From: Nitrobacteraceae bacterium AZCC 1564
Lineage (GTDB): Bacteria > Pseudomonadota > Alphaproteobacteria > Rhizobiales > Xanthobacteraceae
NCBI GenBank assembly: GCA_036924835.1
Contig: JBAGRR010000001.1
Location: forward strand, 4,355,001-4,419,000
Length of the DNA stretch: 64,000 bases
Direction of reading: 5' to 3'
Position 1 is the stretch's first letter. The number at the start of each line of letters is the position of its first letter. This document shows, in pieces, positions 17,930 to 26,979 of the stretch. Position numbers and translations under genes: made by a program. Below the pieces are notes generated by a model. The model was not told the DNA's origin. It ran no database searches and saw only the letters and a program-made list of their open reading frames with translations.

Positions 17930-18919
17930 TCAGCTGCCGGGGATATTGCGGTAGAATGTTCCCGCATCAAGCTCAAGTGATGGTCCCACCAGATCGGTGC
18001 CGCCGGCTGCTGCCAGCACGCGGTACAACACGCGAGCATCCTTTTGTTCGTCGGCGATGGGCCGGCGTGGAATCCCTTCGCGGTAGCGATCTCGATAGGT
18101 GCGTAATGTTGCCCTATCGGGTGCTCCAGTGATGGATGCGATGTTCTCCCATTCCTCATCGGACGTGGCCAGGATCTCCTTTGCTTGCCGTGTCGCAGCG
18201 ATAAAACGGGCAATCAGGTCGCGGTTCTTCTCGGCCCATCGTTCTTTGAAGACATAGCCAATCATGGCGGTTGGTCCTTCGGCGCCGAGTTTAGGCAGAA
18301 CATCTTCCACGCCGCCGATCCGGCGAAAGCCCTTGGCTTCCAGTGCAGCGCAGAAATTCCAGTAGTTGAGTGTCGCGTCCATCTCGCCGTTGGCGGTTTT
18401 CGCCGCGAGCAGGGACGGGGCGCCGAAAACGATATTCGCTTCCGATTTGATGTCGATGCCATCCTGTTTCATGGCTGCCTGAAGCAGGATCCAGTTCTTG
18501 TCGATGGCACCGCCTGCGACAGCCAGTTTGTGGCCCTTTAGATCAGCGAAGGTGCGGATGGGTGAAGAGGCCTGCACCATGACGGCGCCAAGCGCGCTGG
18601 AATAAGGATAGAAGACGAGCTTGGTCCCAAGCTGCCGCTCGCGCGACACCCACAGCCAGTCGGCGATGATCACGTCAGCGGAGCCGCCGCGCAAAGCGAT
18701 CTTGCCTGCTTCGGGGCTGGCGAGCTCGGTGACAGCGATATTTAGGTCAGCCTTCTTGTCCAATCTATGTGCGCGAACGACGGCGAGCTCCCACGCGAGC
18801 GTGCCGGTTTTCTGGATCGCGAGGCGCAGGGTGTCGGCGGCCTGTGCCGGGAAGGTCAGCCAAAGCAACGGCAGAGCAACGAGCAAGCAGCGAATGAGCG
18901 CTGAAACAATGTTTTTCAC
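17930..18919 (-). CDS. ABC transporter substrate-binding protein near xox cluster
   Basis: This 329-residue periplasmic protein has an N-terminal hydrophobic signal (ends FPAQAAD) and the binding-protein layout of the NitT/TauT class (ASPEAGKIALRGGSADVIIA, then DATLNYWNF). I chose the GTG at 18919 because it has AAAGG upstream and gives a clean signal peptide; longer readings start at 18970. Its neighbours suggest a link to methanol oxidation, and similar transporters are often beside xoxF-type genes. The ligand is not known. Confidence 0.8.
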   Translation of the reverse strand: MKNIVSALIRCLLVALPLLWLTFPAQAADTLRLAIQKTGTLAWELAVVRAHRLDKKADLNIAVTELASPEAGKIALRGGSADVIIADWLWVSRERQLGTKLVFYPYSSALGAVMVQASSPIRTFADLKGHKLAVAGGAIDKNWILLQAAMKQDGIDIKSEANIVFGAPSLLAAKTANGEMDATLNYWNFCAALEAKGFRRIGGVEDVLPKLGAEGPTAMIGYVFKERWAEKNRDLIARFIAATRQAKEILATSDEEWENIASITGAPDRATLRTYRDRYREGIPRRPIADEQKDARVLYRVLAAAGGTDLVGPSLELDAGTFYRNIPGS

Positions 18920-19041
18920 GTCGAAGCCTTTCGATGGCGGATCTCTCCATGGCGATGTGTCGTCAGACAACGAGCTTCACGATTTCCCGTTCAACCAATT
19001 TCGACTACCATAATGGCAATCGAACTGCCGCGAGGAGTGCG

Positions 19042-19389
19042 ATGATCGCTAAACAGATATGTGTGCTTGTGGTCGCGTGGGTTGCAACAGCTTCAACGTC
19101 GCAGGCGGAAGACCTGAACGATTATCCAACATCAGCCCGGGCGGACTATGTGTTCGGCTGCATGAAGGCTAACGGTGAGACACGGCACTCGCTCGAACAG
19201 TGTTCATGCTCGATCGATGTCGTCGCGAGTCTATTGCCCTACGATCGCTATGTCAGCGCGGAGACTGTGCTGAGCATGGCCCAAGTGCCTGGTGAGATGG
19301 GAGGCCAGTTCCGATCCGCCGAGCAGGCTAAGAGCGCGACGAACGATTTGCGGCGGGCGCAGGCTGAAGCGGAAGTGCGCTGCTTCTAG
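19042..19389 (+). CDS. Small secreted Cys-rich protein in xox cluster
   Basis: This 115-residue protein has a signal peptide (ends STSQA, about residue 20) and four Cys in the mature part: FGCMKANG, EQCSCSID and a terminal RCF. The start has GAGGAG 5 bases upstream. It is convergent with the SoxYZ-like gene, 26 bases apart. Its place between two quinoprotein-related gene sets suggests a periplasmic role in that system. I do not recognise a domain. Confidence 0.65.
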   Translation: MIAKQICVLVVAWVATASTSQAEDLNDYPTSARADYVFGCMKANGETRHSLEQCSCSIDVVASLLPYDRYVSAETVLSMAQVPGEMGGQFRSAEQAKSATNDLRRAQAEAEVRCF

Positions 19390-19415
19390 AGAGCCATAGC
19401 GAAATTCACTCACGC

Positions 19416-20249
19416 TTACATAGCGGACGACTCAACCGGCCATTCTCCTTTAAAGACGCGGCCGTCCGTATCCTTTGCTTCGACGCGGAATTGCTGCGCG
19501 CCGTTCGAGACATACGAGAAGCGGATGTTGGGATCCTCCGAGATCGAAATTCCTCCCTCCATGGCAAGCACAAGCTTGTCGCCCTGCCAGATGCGTAATT
19601 CGTCGATGAAGAGAGCAGGGATATAAAGGTGAGTTACCTGATCCATCTGCAGCCCCGAATTATTGGGGTGTCCGATCATCAGCTGCGCTTCGCGCGCGCC
19701 GCTTGCCGGTGCATCGGTTGATTTCGCGAACTGCCTGAACCGCATTTGTCCAAGACGTTTTTTTGCCTCATCTGCAGTTTTGGCAGCAGGAGCGGAACAA
19801 CCGCCGGATGCTTTCACATAGGTTTTGACCATGTAAAGCTTACCGTCATTGAGCTCGGCGACCGCATGAACCGTTGTGTAATTGTTGATGCGCACACGCG
19901 TCGAAATCTCCGATACTCCCGCCGCCTCGCCAACTTCAAATTTTGCAGCCATTGGGGCGGGATTTTCATCGATCACCAGCGTGATTGACTTCAGGTGTCG
20001 TGGGTCGCCCGATGGCAGGGTCGTGCGCAGGATAACGGGGACAATCGCAGCGTCTTCAGCGCGCGACGGCATCTCGATCGAAATCACGCCCGCGCCGTCA
20101 TCAATAGGCCTATTGTTAAAAATATCCTGAACGAGGCTTGGCCACGGGTCTGTGCGTTGAGGAGGATCTGCATAGGACGCCGTCGCGGCAAACGTAGCAG
20201 CAAGAGCGACGCCAATTAAGCCAAGAAAACGACCTGTCATTCTGCGCAT
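19416..20249 (-). CDS. Quinoprotein-associated SoxYZ-like carrier protein
   Basis: This 277-residue periplasmic protein has a signal peptide (ends ASYA) and reads as a fusion of a SoxY-like half (residues about 30-155, ending in VKASGGCSAPA) and a SoxZ-like half (about 165-275). In SoxYZ the Cys of a C-terminal GGC motif carries the sulfur substrate; here the same GGC sits at the joint. This class is known next to PQQ-dependent dehydrogenases (TIGR04557 type). It precedes the metallohydrolase on the opposite side of xoxF. The carried substrate is not known. Confidence 0.85.
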   Translation of the reverse strand: MRRMTGRFLGLIGVALAATFAATASYADPPQRTDPWPSLVQDIFNNRPIDDGAGVISIEMPSRAEDAAIVPVILRTTLPSGDPRHLKSITLVIDENPAPMAAKFEVGEAAGVSEISTRVRINNYTTVHAVAELNDGKLYMVKTYVKASGGCSAPAAKTADEAKKRLGQMRFRQFAKSTDAPASGAREAQLMIGHPNNSGLQMDQVTHLYIPALFIDELRIWQGDKLVLAMEGGISISEDPNIRFSYVSNGAQQFRVEAKDTDGRVFKGEWPVESSAM

Positions 20250-20298
20250 TGGTCACGATCCCTTCAGCCAGATCGGAAAGCTTACACCGGTTGCCGCA

Positions 20299-21234
20299 TT
20301 ATTCCCACTCAAGCTCTGAAAATGCTGCAGTCGCGTTGCGCGAGTTATAATCGTCGAACAGTTGCCACTGCGCCCTCTCGGAAGCTCCAGCATTCTCTGC
20401 AGCAGTCGATAGTGGAACGCCGCGCTTGATGAACGTGCGCGTATCCGACGCGAGCTTCTCAAGATAACGCTGTTCTTGAGAAATTGCGCCTGGCCAATCG
20501 GCAATTGAACCATGACCTGGAACCACACGTTTCGCTTCAACGCCGGACATTATCTTCAGAACGTTGAGCCAACTGACGATGCTGCCATCCAGGACCGGGA
20601 CGTGCTCGCGGAAAATCAGATCTCCGGCAAACAGAGTTCCCGTGGTGCTGTCGAGAACGGTGAGATCGTTATCCGTGTGGGCTGCTGGCCAAGCTTGAAG
20701 GACCAGATTCCTGTTTCCAATGTTGAGCGTAACTTGATCATCGACGAGGAGTGTCGGCGAGATAATTTTGACATCGGAAATCAATTCTTCGCCCATCAAA
20801 CGGCGAAAGGCATCGATGTAGAATTGACCGTGTGTGGCCAGCGCTCTTGGCAGATTTCGATGACCTACAAAGGTAGTTTGGTCATGAGCGAATGCTGCGT
20901 TGCCAAAGACATGGTCCGGATGGCCGTGTGTGTTCACGACATATCGGATCGGCTTTGGGGTGCGTATGCGAATTGCTGAGAGGAGGCGGCGGCCTTCCTG
21001 AGCGCTTCCACCGGTGTCGATGACCGCTACCGCATCATCTCCAATGATAAAGCCGACGTTGGCCGTCGCGCCTTCATTCTCTCGTGTCATCAGCGAGATT
21101 TCGCCAATGTGAACGAAGACGCCTGGCGCGATTTCACTCATTTTTAGAGGCGCGATGTCGTTCTGCGCTCGCGTTGCCACCGCTGTCGCGATGATCATGG
21201 TGAACGATGTCAGTATCGCGACAGCACGATTCAT
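20299..21234 (-). CDS. Quinoprotein-associated zinc metallohydrolase (SoxH-related, MBL fold)
   Basis: This 311-residue protein has a signal peptide (about 1-23) and a metallo-beta-lactamase domain. The metal motif HGHPDH is at residues 103-108, with further ligands in AAHTDND and PGHGS. It corresponds to the SoxH-like hydrolases found beside SoxYZ-like carriers in PQQ dehydrogenase loci. I placed the start at an ATG at 21234, just before a good signal sequence; the longer open frame is not supported. It is divergent from xoxF and should share its control region. Confidence 0.85.
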   Translation of the reverse strand: MNRAVAILTSFTMIIATAVATRAQNDIAPLKMSEIAPGVFVHIGEISLMTRENEGATANVGFIIGDDAVAVIDTGGSAQEGRRLLSAIRIRTPKPIRYVVNTHGHPDHVFGNAAFAHDQTTFVGHRNLPRALATHGQFYIDAFRRLMGEELISDVKIISPTLLVDDQVTLNIGNRNLVLQAWPAAHTDNDLTVLDSTTGTLFAGDLIFREHVPVLDGSIVSWLNVLKIMSGVEAKRVVPGHGSIADWPGAISQEQRYLEKLASDTRTFIKRGVPLSTAAENAGASERAQWQLFDDYNSRNATAAFSELEWE

Positions 21235-21587
21235 GAATGACTCTTTGATTCTCTTGCGGCGGTGCACTCGACGATTTCGCCGAACAAGCAATGAATGTGC
21301 GATGTGGGAGCGCGACAGCATGACGCTATGCAGTGTTAACAAACGCGGTGGTACATTTCTGTTGCGCGCTCTGAGTGACCAGCATAGCATTTGCTTGTTT
21401 CCGACTCTAACTGGACTTCGGTTGACTGGGATCGCCGATGTTTTCATCGGAAAGCTGATGCGGGGAGACGAATGTCTCAGGACGCTCGCCTTTGTCGCTG
21501 ATGCTGTGACGCGCTGCCAACCTGACACGCTGCCACGATAAACCCTGGTTGACTGGGGCCTGTAATAAAAACGTGGGAGGATACGTG
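21235..21587. promoter_or_regulatory. Divergent control region of xoxF and metallohydrolase
   Basis: This 353-base gap holds several symmetric or repeated elements. CCGATG-TTTT-CATCGG is a hairpin at 21435-21450. GAGAC-GAAT-GTCTC is a palindrome at 21465-21478. GACGCGCTGCC and GACACGCTGCC are direct repeats at 21508-21518 and 21524-21534. The direct repeats stand 54-80 bases before the xoxF start, where a response regulator could bind; an FlhSR-like pair is in the window. Confidence 0.45.
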
Positions 21588-23405
21588 ATGCGCAAGGTCA
21601 TAACTGCGACCTGTCTTGCGAGTTGTCTTGGCATCGGAGCGGTGTGGACCGCAGGTGCCGCGTATGCCAATGACGAATTGATCAAGATGCAGCAGAACCC
21701 AAAAGATTGGGTTATGCCAACTGGTAACTACGCCAACCACCGCTACTCTCAACTCAAACAAATCAACGCAGACAACGTCGGAAAGCTGCAAGTGGCTTGG
21801 ACGTTCTCAACCGGCGTGCTTCGCGGTCACGAAGGTGGACCGCTTGTGATCGGCGACATGATGTATCTTCATACGCCGTTCCCGAATATTGTTTATGCGT
21901 TAAACCTGAAGGACGAGCAGAAGATCGTCTGGAAGTATGAACCGAAACAAGATCCGAACGTCATTCCGGTGATGTGCTGCGATACGGTCAACCGCGGTGT
22001 GTCTTATGCGGATGGCAAGATTTTCCTTTATCAGGCTGATACCACTCTCGTTGCTCTCGACGCCAAGGACGGAAAAGTCGTCTGGTCGGTGAAGAACGGC
22101 GATCCCGGCAAGGGAGAGACGGGCACATCGGCGCCGATGATCGTCAAGGACAAGATCTTTGTCGGCATTTCCGGCGGCGAGTTCGGGGTTCGTGGATCTC
22201 TCACGGCCTACAATATCAAGGACGGCAAGCAGGTATGGCGCGGCTATTCAATGGGTCCGGATAGCGACACATTGATGGATCCGCAAAAAACAACTCACCT
22301 TGGCAAGCCGGTGGGTAAGGACTCCGGCACCAACACCTGGCAAGGCGATCAATGGAAGATCGGCGGAGGTACGACGTGGGGATGGTATGCCTACGATCCC
22401 GAATTGAACCTGATCTATTACGGGTCGGGCAATCCTTCGACGTGGAATCCGAAGCAGCGGCCCGGTGACAATCGCTGGTCGATGGCGATCTGGGCGCGCG
22501 ATCCCGACACTGGTATGGCGAAGTGGGTGTATCAGATGACACCCCATGACGAGTGGGACTACGACGGCGTCAACGAAATGATCCTGGCCGATCAGAATAT
22601 CGGCGGGACCAACCGCAAGATCCTGGTGCACTTCGATCGTAATGGCTTCGGCTATACGCTCGACCGCGCCACCGGCGAACTGCTCGTTGCTGAAAAGTAT
22701 GATCCGAAGGTCAATTGGGCGACCAAGGTCGACATGGACAAGAACTCACAGACCTACGGGCGTCCGCTCGTGGTCAAGGAATTCTCGACCGACCAGCAGG
22801 GTGAAGATGTCAACGTGAAGAACATCTGCCCGGCGGCTCTTGGTACCAAGGACCAGCAGCCTGCAGCATTCTCACCAGAGACAGGTTTGTTCTACGTGCC
22901 GACCAACCATGTCTGCATGGACTACGAACCGTTCCGCGTGCGTTACACGGCAGGTCAGCCTTACGTCGGCGCGACCCTGTCCATGTATCCGCCTCAGGGT
23001 GAAACCCACATGGGCAATTTCATCGCTTGGGATGCGAAAACTGGAAAGATTGTCTGGTCCGACAAGGAGCAGTTCTCCGTCTGGTCCGGTGCACTCGCGA
23101 CTGCTGGTGGCGTGGTGTTCTACGGAACACTCGAAGGCTACCTGAAAGCGGTTGACGCCAAGACAGGTAAGGAACTGTACAAGTTCAAGACCTCGTCCGG
23201 CATCATCGGCAACGTCACCACCTACGAGCAGGGCGGCAAGCAATACGTTGCAGTGCTGTCCGGTGTCGGCGGATGGGCGGGCATCGGCCTCGCGGCTGGC
23301 CTGACTGATCCGACGGCAGGCCTCGGTGCGGTGGGTGGCTACGCTGGCTTGCGCAACTACACGGCGCTTGGCGGCTCGCTCACAGTGTTTGCGTTGCCGA
23401 ACTAG
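21588..23405 (+). CDS. xoxF: Lanthanide-type PQQ-dependent methanol dehydrogenase
   Basis: This 605-residue periplasmic quinoprotein oxidises methanol (and often formaldehyde) using PQQ and a metal. A signal peptide covers about residues 1-27 (ends AAYA). The adjacent Cys130-Cys131 form the rare disulfide over PQQ. The metal site is Glu198, Asn282, Asp324 and Asp326; the extra Asp two residues after the catalytic Asp (WDYDG) is the mark of XoxF and of lanthanide use, where calcium-type MxaF has Ala. GGGAGG lies 7 bases before the ATG. No mxaI is nearby. It heads the operon xoxF-xoxG-xoxJ-CXXCW. Confidence 0.97.
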   Translation: MRKVITATCLASCLGIGAVWTAGAAYANDELIKMQQNPKDWVMPTGNYANHRYSQLKQINADNVGKLQVAWTFSTGVLRGHEGGPLVIGDMMYLHTPFPNIVYALNLKDEQKIVWKYEPKQDPNVIPVMCCDTVNRGVSYADGKIFLYQADTTLVALDAKDGKVVWSVKNGDPGKGETGTSAPMIVKDKIFVGISGGEFGVRGSLTAYNIKDGKQVWRGYSMGPDSDTLMDPQKTTHLGKPVGKDSGTNTWQGDQWKIGGGTTWGWYAYDPELNLIYYGSGNPSTWNPKQRPGDNRWSMAIWARDPDTGMAKWVYQMTPHDEWDYDGVNEMILADQNIGGTNRKILVHFDRNGFGYTLDRATGELLVAEKYDPKVNWATKVDMDKNSQTYGRPLVVKEFSTDQQGEDVNVKNICPAALGTKDQQPAAFSPETGLFYVPTNHVCMDYEPFRVRYTAGQPYVGATLSMYPPQGETHMGNFIAWDAKTGKIVWSDKEQFSVWSGALATAGGVVFYGTLEGYLKAVDAKTGKELYKFKTSSGIIGNVTTYEQGGKQYVAVLSGVGGWAGIGLAAGLTDPTAGLGAVGGYAGLRNYTALGGSLTVFALPN

Positions 23406-23424
23406 TCGCAGCGCACAATGCATC

Positions 23425-23462
23425 AACCGGCGCGTGGAACCTTTCCTCGCGCCGGTTCGTTT
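23425..23462 (+). terminator. Strong hairpin between xoxF and xoxG (attenuator candidate)
   Basis: A perfect 10-bp stem, AACCGGCGCG / CGCGCCGGTT, with a 13-base loop is followed by CGTTT. It lies 20 bases after the xoxF stop and 42 before the xoxG start. It may stop part of the transcripts or protect the xoxF message, giving more XoxF than its partners. Confidence 0.6.
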
Positions 23463-23503
23463 GACCCATCAACCACAACAATAATCAAAAATGAGGAAAG
23501 CCC

Positions 23504-24019
23504 GTGCACAACGGTTTCATCGCCGCAGCGTTGTTTGTTGTTCTTTTGGGAGGAGGCGTGGCTCTCGCCGATGGCAGTGGAGACCCGGCTGCTGTCAAGG
23601 AAGAGAATGGAAAGTACTTCGACAAGGATGGCAATCCGACGTTCAAGGTCCAGGCCGATGGAACGGTCGATTGGTACACTTACTCCGGTTACCGTCGTTA
23701 TCATTCGGAGTGCCACGTTTGCCATGGACCTGATGGCGAAGGATCAACGTACGCACCAGCTCTGAAGAATTCGCTGAAGACCATGAACTATGCGGATTTT
23801 CTCACGGTGGTCGCGAGCGGACGCAAGAACGTATCGTCATCGCAGGAAAACGTGATGCCGGCATTGGGCGATAATCCGAACGTTGCTTGCTACATGGATG
23901 ATATCTTCGTCTACCTGCGGGCACGCGCGAACGATGCGGTTGGCCGCGTGCGGCCGGCAAAGCACGAAGGAAAGTCGGAAGCCGCCAAGCAGGCGGAAGA
24001 CTCCTGTATCGGAAAGTGA
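23504..24019 (+). CDS. xoxG: Methanol-metabolism cytochrome c, electron acceptor of XoxF
   Basis: This 171-residue c-type cytochrome has a signal peptide (ends VALA) and one heme site CHVCH (residues 70-74); the likely axial Met is in VMPAL. Two further Cys (NVACYMDD and EDSCIGK) fit the four-Cys class named for methanol metabolism. It should take electrons from XoxF in the periplasm. The GTG start has GAGGA upstream. It follows xoxF by 98 bases, with a hairpin between. Confidence 0.9.
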   Translation: MHNGFIAAALFVVLLGGGVALADGSGDPAAVKEENGKYFDKDGNPTFKVQADGTVDWYTYSGYRRYHSECHVCHGPDGEGSTYAPALKNSLKTMNYADFLTVVASGRKNVSSSQENVMPALGDNPNVACYMDDIFVYLRARANDAVGRVRPAKHEGKSEAAKQAEDSCIGK

Positions 24020-24070
24020 GCGGCAACGCTCGATACGGGACCAGCGAACGAAAATCAGAAGGAGGCCGCG

Positions 24071-24952
24071 ATGGCAAGAACTGTACCACGCGGGGCGTTT
24101 GCATTTTCCTTATGTGCCGCATTGATCGGGCTACTCCACGGTGTGCCAGCATCAGCGCAGGCCTTGCCTGAGGGGACGGATCTTTCGATTGAGCTTGTCG
24201 ACCCCAAAGTTCTTCGGGTCTGTGCCGATCCGCACAATCTCCCATTCTCCAACGAGAAGGGGGAAGGCTTCGAAAACAAGCTTGCCGAGTTTATGGCGCA
24301 GAAGCTCGACAAAAAGCTCGCTTACGCCTTCTTTCCGCAGGCCACTGGTTTTGTGCGGATGACGCTCGGCTCCCATCGCTGCGATGTGATCCTCGGTTTT
24401 CCGCAAGGCGATGATCTCGCACAAGGCACTAACCCTTATTACCGGACGTCCTATGCGATCATTACCAAGAATGGTAGCGAGCTTGATGATGTGACGACGC
24501 TGGCGGACGAGCGCCTCAAGAGCAAACGGATCGGTATTGTCGCAGGAACTCCGCCGGGCACGGCCATGGCGGCGAACGGGTTGATGCGAAATGCCAAACC
24601 TTATCCCCTTGTCATCGATACGCGGATCGATTCCTCCGCCGAAGCGATGGTCAAGGATATCAGCTCGGGCCAGATCGATGCGGGGATCCTGTGGGGACCG
24701 ATGGCGGGCTATTACGCCAAACAGGCCAATCCGCCTCTGCGGGTCATCCCCCTCGTCAAGGACAAATCCGGACCGCAGCTCGCTTACCGCATCGGTATGG
24801 GTGTGCGCCCGGCGGACCAGAACTGGAAGCGGCTGCTCAACCGGTTCATCCAGGAGAACCAACCAGAGATCAATAAGATCCTGCTCGACTTCGGCGTTCC
24901 GCTGCTCGACGAAAACGACCGGCCGATTACAGCCGAAGTGCTGACGAAGTAA
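24071..24952 (+). CDS. xoxJ: XoxJ-like periplasmic binding protein
   Basis: This 293-residue protein has a signal peptide (ends ASAQA) and a type 2 periplasmic-binding fold: LRVCADPHNLPFSNEKGEGF is the typical N-terminal motif of the quinoprotein-associated binding proteins (TIGR03871 type, also MxaJ and XoxJ). MxaJ and XoxJ are thought to help make the dehydrogenase active rather than serve in transport. It lies 51 bases after xoxG with AGGAGGCCG before the ATG. Confidence 0.9.
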   Translation: MARTVPRGAFAFSLCAALIGLLHGVPASAQALPEGTDLSIELVDPKVLRVCADPHNLPFSNEKGEGFENKLAEFMAQKLDKKLAYAFFPQATGFVRMTLGSHRCDVILGFPQGDDLAQGTNPYYRTSYAIITKNGSELDDVTTLADERLKSKRIGIVAGTPPGTAMAANGLMRNAKPYPLVIDTRIDSSAEAMVKDISSGQIDAGILWGPMAGYYAKQANPPLRVIPLVKDKSGPQLAYRIGMGVRPADQNWKRLLNRFIQENQPEINKILLDFGVPLLDENDRPITAEVLTK

Positions 24953-24957
24953 GTCCG

Positions 24958-25512
24958 ATGCGGTGGTTGCCGCAGGTGATGGCAATCGCACTGTTAATGT
25001 CACAGTCTGCATTTGCGGAAGACGCTCCGCCAGCTGAGCCCGAGACTTACCGTACGGACAACTACCGTGCGCCGGTGCCTGCCACACTCAAGGGCGGGCG
25101 CGTGCTGAACAGTGACGAAGCGGCGGCCATCTGGCGCAGCGGTTCAGCTGTGTTCATCGATGTGCTGCCGCACCCGCCACGCCCCAATCTTCCCGCCGGC
25201 ACCGTGTGGCGTGAGCCGCCACGGCACAATATTCCTGGAAGCATCTGGCTGCCCGATACGGGATATGGCGAGCTTGCTGCCACCACTGAGGATTACCTGC
25301 GGCAGGGCCTTAAGCGCGCCACCGGCGGAAAACGTGACAAGCTTCTCGTGTTTTACTGCCAAGCCGATTGCTGGATGTCGTGGAATGCGGCGAAGCGGGC
25401 TTTGTCTTATGGCTACACCAATGTCGCCTGGTATCCGGACGGCACCGACGGCTGGCAACTGTTCGATCTGCCTGTCGAGGATTCAAAGCCGGAGCCTCGC
25501 CTCACGGAATAG
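24958..25512 (+). CDS. PQQ-associated CXXCW-motif protein (rhodanese-like)
   Basis: This 184-residue protein has a signal peptide (ends SAFAE) and the motif CQADCW (about residues 138-143) on a rhodanese-like fold (AVFIDVLPHP, then LLVFYCQADCW). Proteins of this type (TIGR03865) occur only in PQQ-linked gene sets; their reaction is unknown. It begins 5 bases after xoxJ, so it is coupled. It ends 7 bases from the convergent cassette. Confidence 0.88.
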   Translation: MRWLPQVMAIALLMSQSAFAEDAPPAEPETYRTDNYRAPVPATLKGGRVLNSDEAAAIWRSGSAVFIDVLPHPPRPNLPAGTVWREPPRHNIPGSIWLPDTGYGELAATTEDYLRQGLKRATGGKRDKLLVFYCQADCWMSWNAAKRALSYGYTNVAWYPDGTDGWQLFDLPVEDSKPEPRLTE

Positions 25513-25519
25513 GAGGCGG

Positions 25520-26131
25520 TTATTCCATTTCTTGCTGGATCGTGCGTCCCAGCGCAAACAGGCGTTGATCGATGATCGTCGGAACCTCGCACGCGAAGCG
25601 AATGACCCTGTTACGGTCCTCGAAGATGCGGGTTTCCCAGGTCAGCTGATTGGATAGCTCTTCGATCTTGGCTTGATCGGGCGTTGGAGCATCCTGAAGC
25701 TCATGAAGCGCAAGCGTATCGCTTCGGATTTTGTCCGCGGCCGCTCGTTGCTTGCGGGTGACGCGCTCGAGGCCGTTCATTACCGACGAGCGTTGGGCGT
25801 TGAGTGACTCGAACAGCCCGGCAAACAGCATTTTCCCGTTTTGAACTTTGTCTTTTGAGTTCGACAAGAAATCCGTGATCAGCTTCTCCGCGTCCTCCAT
25901 TGAGGTCCGGCGCGCGGCGAGCCGCGCGACCAGCGAGTCAATCTTGTCGTCTGTTTTCCATTTGTTTGTAACATCATCCAGCGAAGGTCCTGCCCACACC
26001 GCAGCCAGGGAAATTTCCGGCACCTTTGCCTGCGCGCATGGCCAGTCGGGATATCGAGGATCGGCGGCAAGAGCCTGAACCGCTGCGCCAATGACCAAAA
26101 GCGCGGTGAACAGAAGGGTCCGTTTGCTCAT
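25520..26131 (-). CDS. Secreted helical protein, last gene of PQQ-ABC cassette
   Basis: This 203-residue protein has a signal peptide (about 1-22, ends ALAAD), a WPCAQ motif near residue 30 and then a long helical region (residues about 90-190). Its start overlaps the permease stop (ATGA), so it belongs to the cassette. A Cys is also seen in FACEVP. I know it only as a companion of these ABC genes; it may be a periplasmic partner of the transporter. Confidence 0.7.
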   Translation of the reverse strand: MSKRTLLFTALLVIGAAVQALAADPRYPDWPCAQAKVPEISLAAVWAGPSLDDVTNKWKTDDKIDSLVARLAARRTSMEDAEKLITDFLSNSKDKVQNGKMLFAGLFESLNAQRSSVMNGLERVTRKQRAAADKIRSDTLALHELQDAPTPDQAKIEELSNQLTWETRIFEDRNRVIRFACEVPTIIDQRLFALGRTIQQEME

Positions 26132-26979
26132 GTTGTCTCACCTCCCGCAGGGGCTCGGCGCAAAAGACCGCGCGAAGGATCGTAAGCGATGACTGCGGCA
26201 ATCATGAAGAGGAGTGTGCATCCGGCAACCACGCTCAAGGACGCCCAGTTGATTTGTCCGTAGAGCGCGAAGCGGATGAGCTCGACCGCGTGGGTGAACG
26301 GGTTGAATTGGCAGACGTAATAAAGTATCGGGCTTCCTTCCCGCACGCGCCACAGGGGGTACAAAGCCGATGAGGCGAAGAACATCGGGAAGATCACGAA
26401 ATTCATGACGCCCGCGAAATTCTCCAGCTGCTTGATGCCGGATGATATCAGCATGCCGAGAGCGCCGAGCATCAGCCCGGACAGGATCAGCGCGGGAATA
26501 ACCGTGAAATATCCGATCGTGGGGGGCTCGATCTCCCAGAACCACGCGATCAACAGGAACGCGTAGACCTGCACGATGGAGACTGCCGTTCCCGCGAGCA
26601 GCTTGCACGACAGCAGATACCAGCGCGGCAGCGGACTGATGAGCAGCGTCCGCATAATGCCCATCTCCCGGTCGTAGACCATGGACAGCGACGACTGCAT
26701 GCCATTGAAGAGCTGGATCATCGCCATCAATCCAGGCGTGATGTAGACCTCATAAAGAATATAAGTCTCATAGGGGGGGATGATGGACACGCCGAGCACC
26801 TGACGGAAGCCGGCGGCGAAGATGAACAGCCAGACCAGCGGCCGGACCAGTGCGGAGATGAACCGTTCGCGCTGGTGCAGGAAGCGCAATCCCTCGCGCC
26901 AAACGATGCCTTTCAGGCACGTCGCGTATTGCGAGAGCGAAAGGCCGGTTGATTGTTCCGGAACGGTTGTGACGGTCAT
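26128..26979 (-). CDS. ABC-2 type permease, PQQ-associated (lut-like)
   Basis: This 283-residue protein has six membrane helices and the ABC-2 pattern (REMGIMRTLLISPLPRWYLL, then FPMFFASSALYPLW and NPFTHAVELIR). It pairs with the ATPase next to it; the ATG overlaps the ATPase stop. The class sits in PQQ alcohol dehydrogenase loci. In Methylobacterium a similar cassette (lut) is needed for lanthanide uptake, so the same role is possible here. Confidence 0.87.
   Translation of the reverse strand: MTVTTVPEQSTGLSLSQYATCLKGIVWREGLRFLHQRERFISALVRPLVWLFIFAAGFRQVLGVSIIPPYETYILYEVYITPGLMAMIQLFNGMQSSLSMVYDREMGIMRTLLISPLPRWYLLSCKLLAGTAVSIVQVYAFLLIAWFWEIEPPTIGYFTVIPALILSGLMLGALGMLISSGIKQLENFAGVMNFVIFPMFFASSALYPLWRVREGSPILYYVCQFNPFTHAVELIRFALYGQINWASLSVVAGCTLLFMIAAVIAYDPSRGLLRRAPAGGETT

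Noticed and set aside
24152..25087. 311-codon open frame on the minus strand
   Set aside because: It is antisense to xoxJ, which has a signal peptide and clear similarity on the plus strand.
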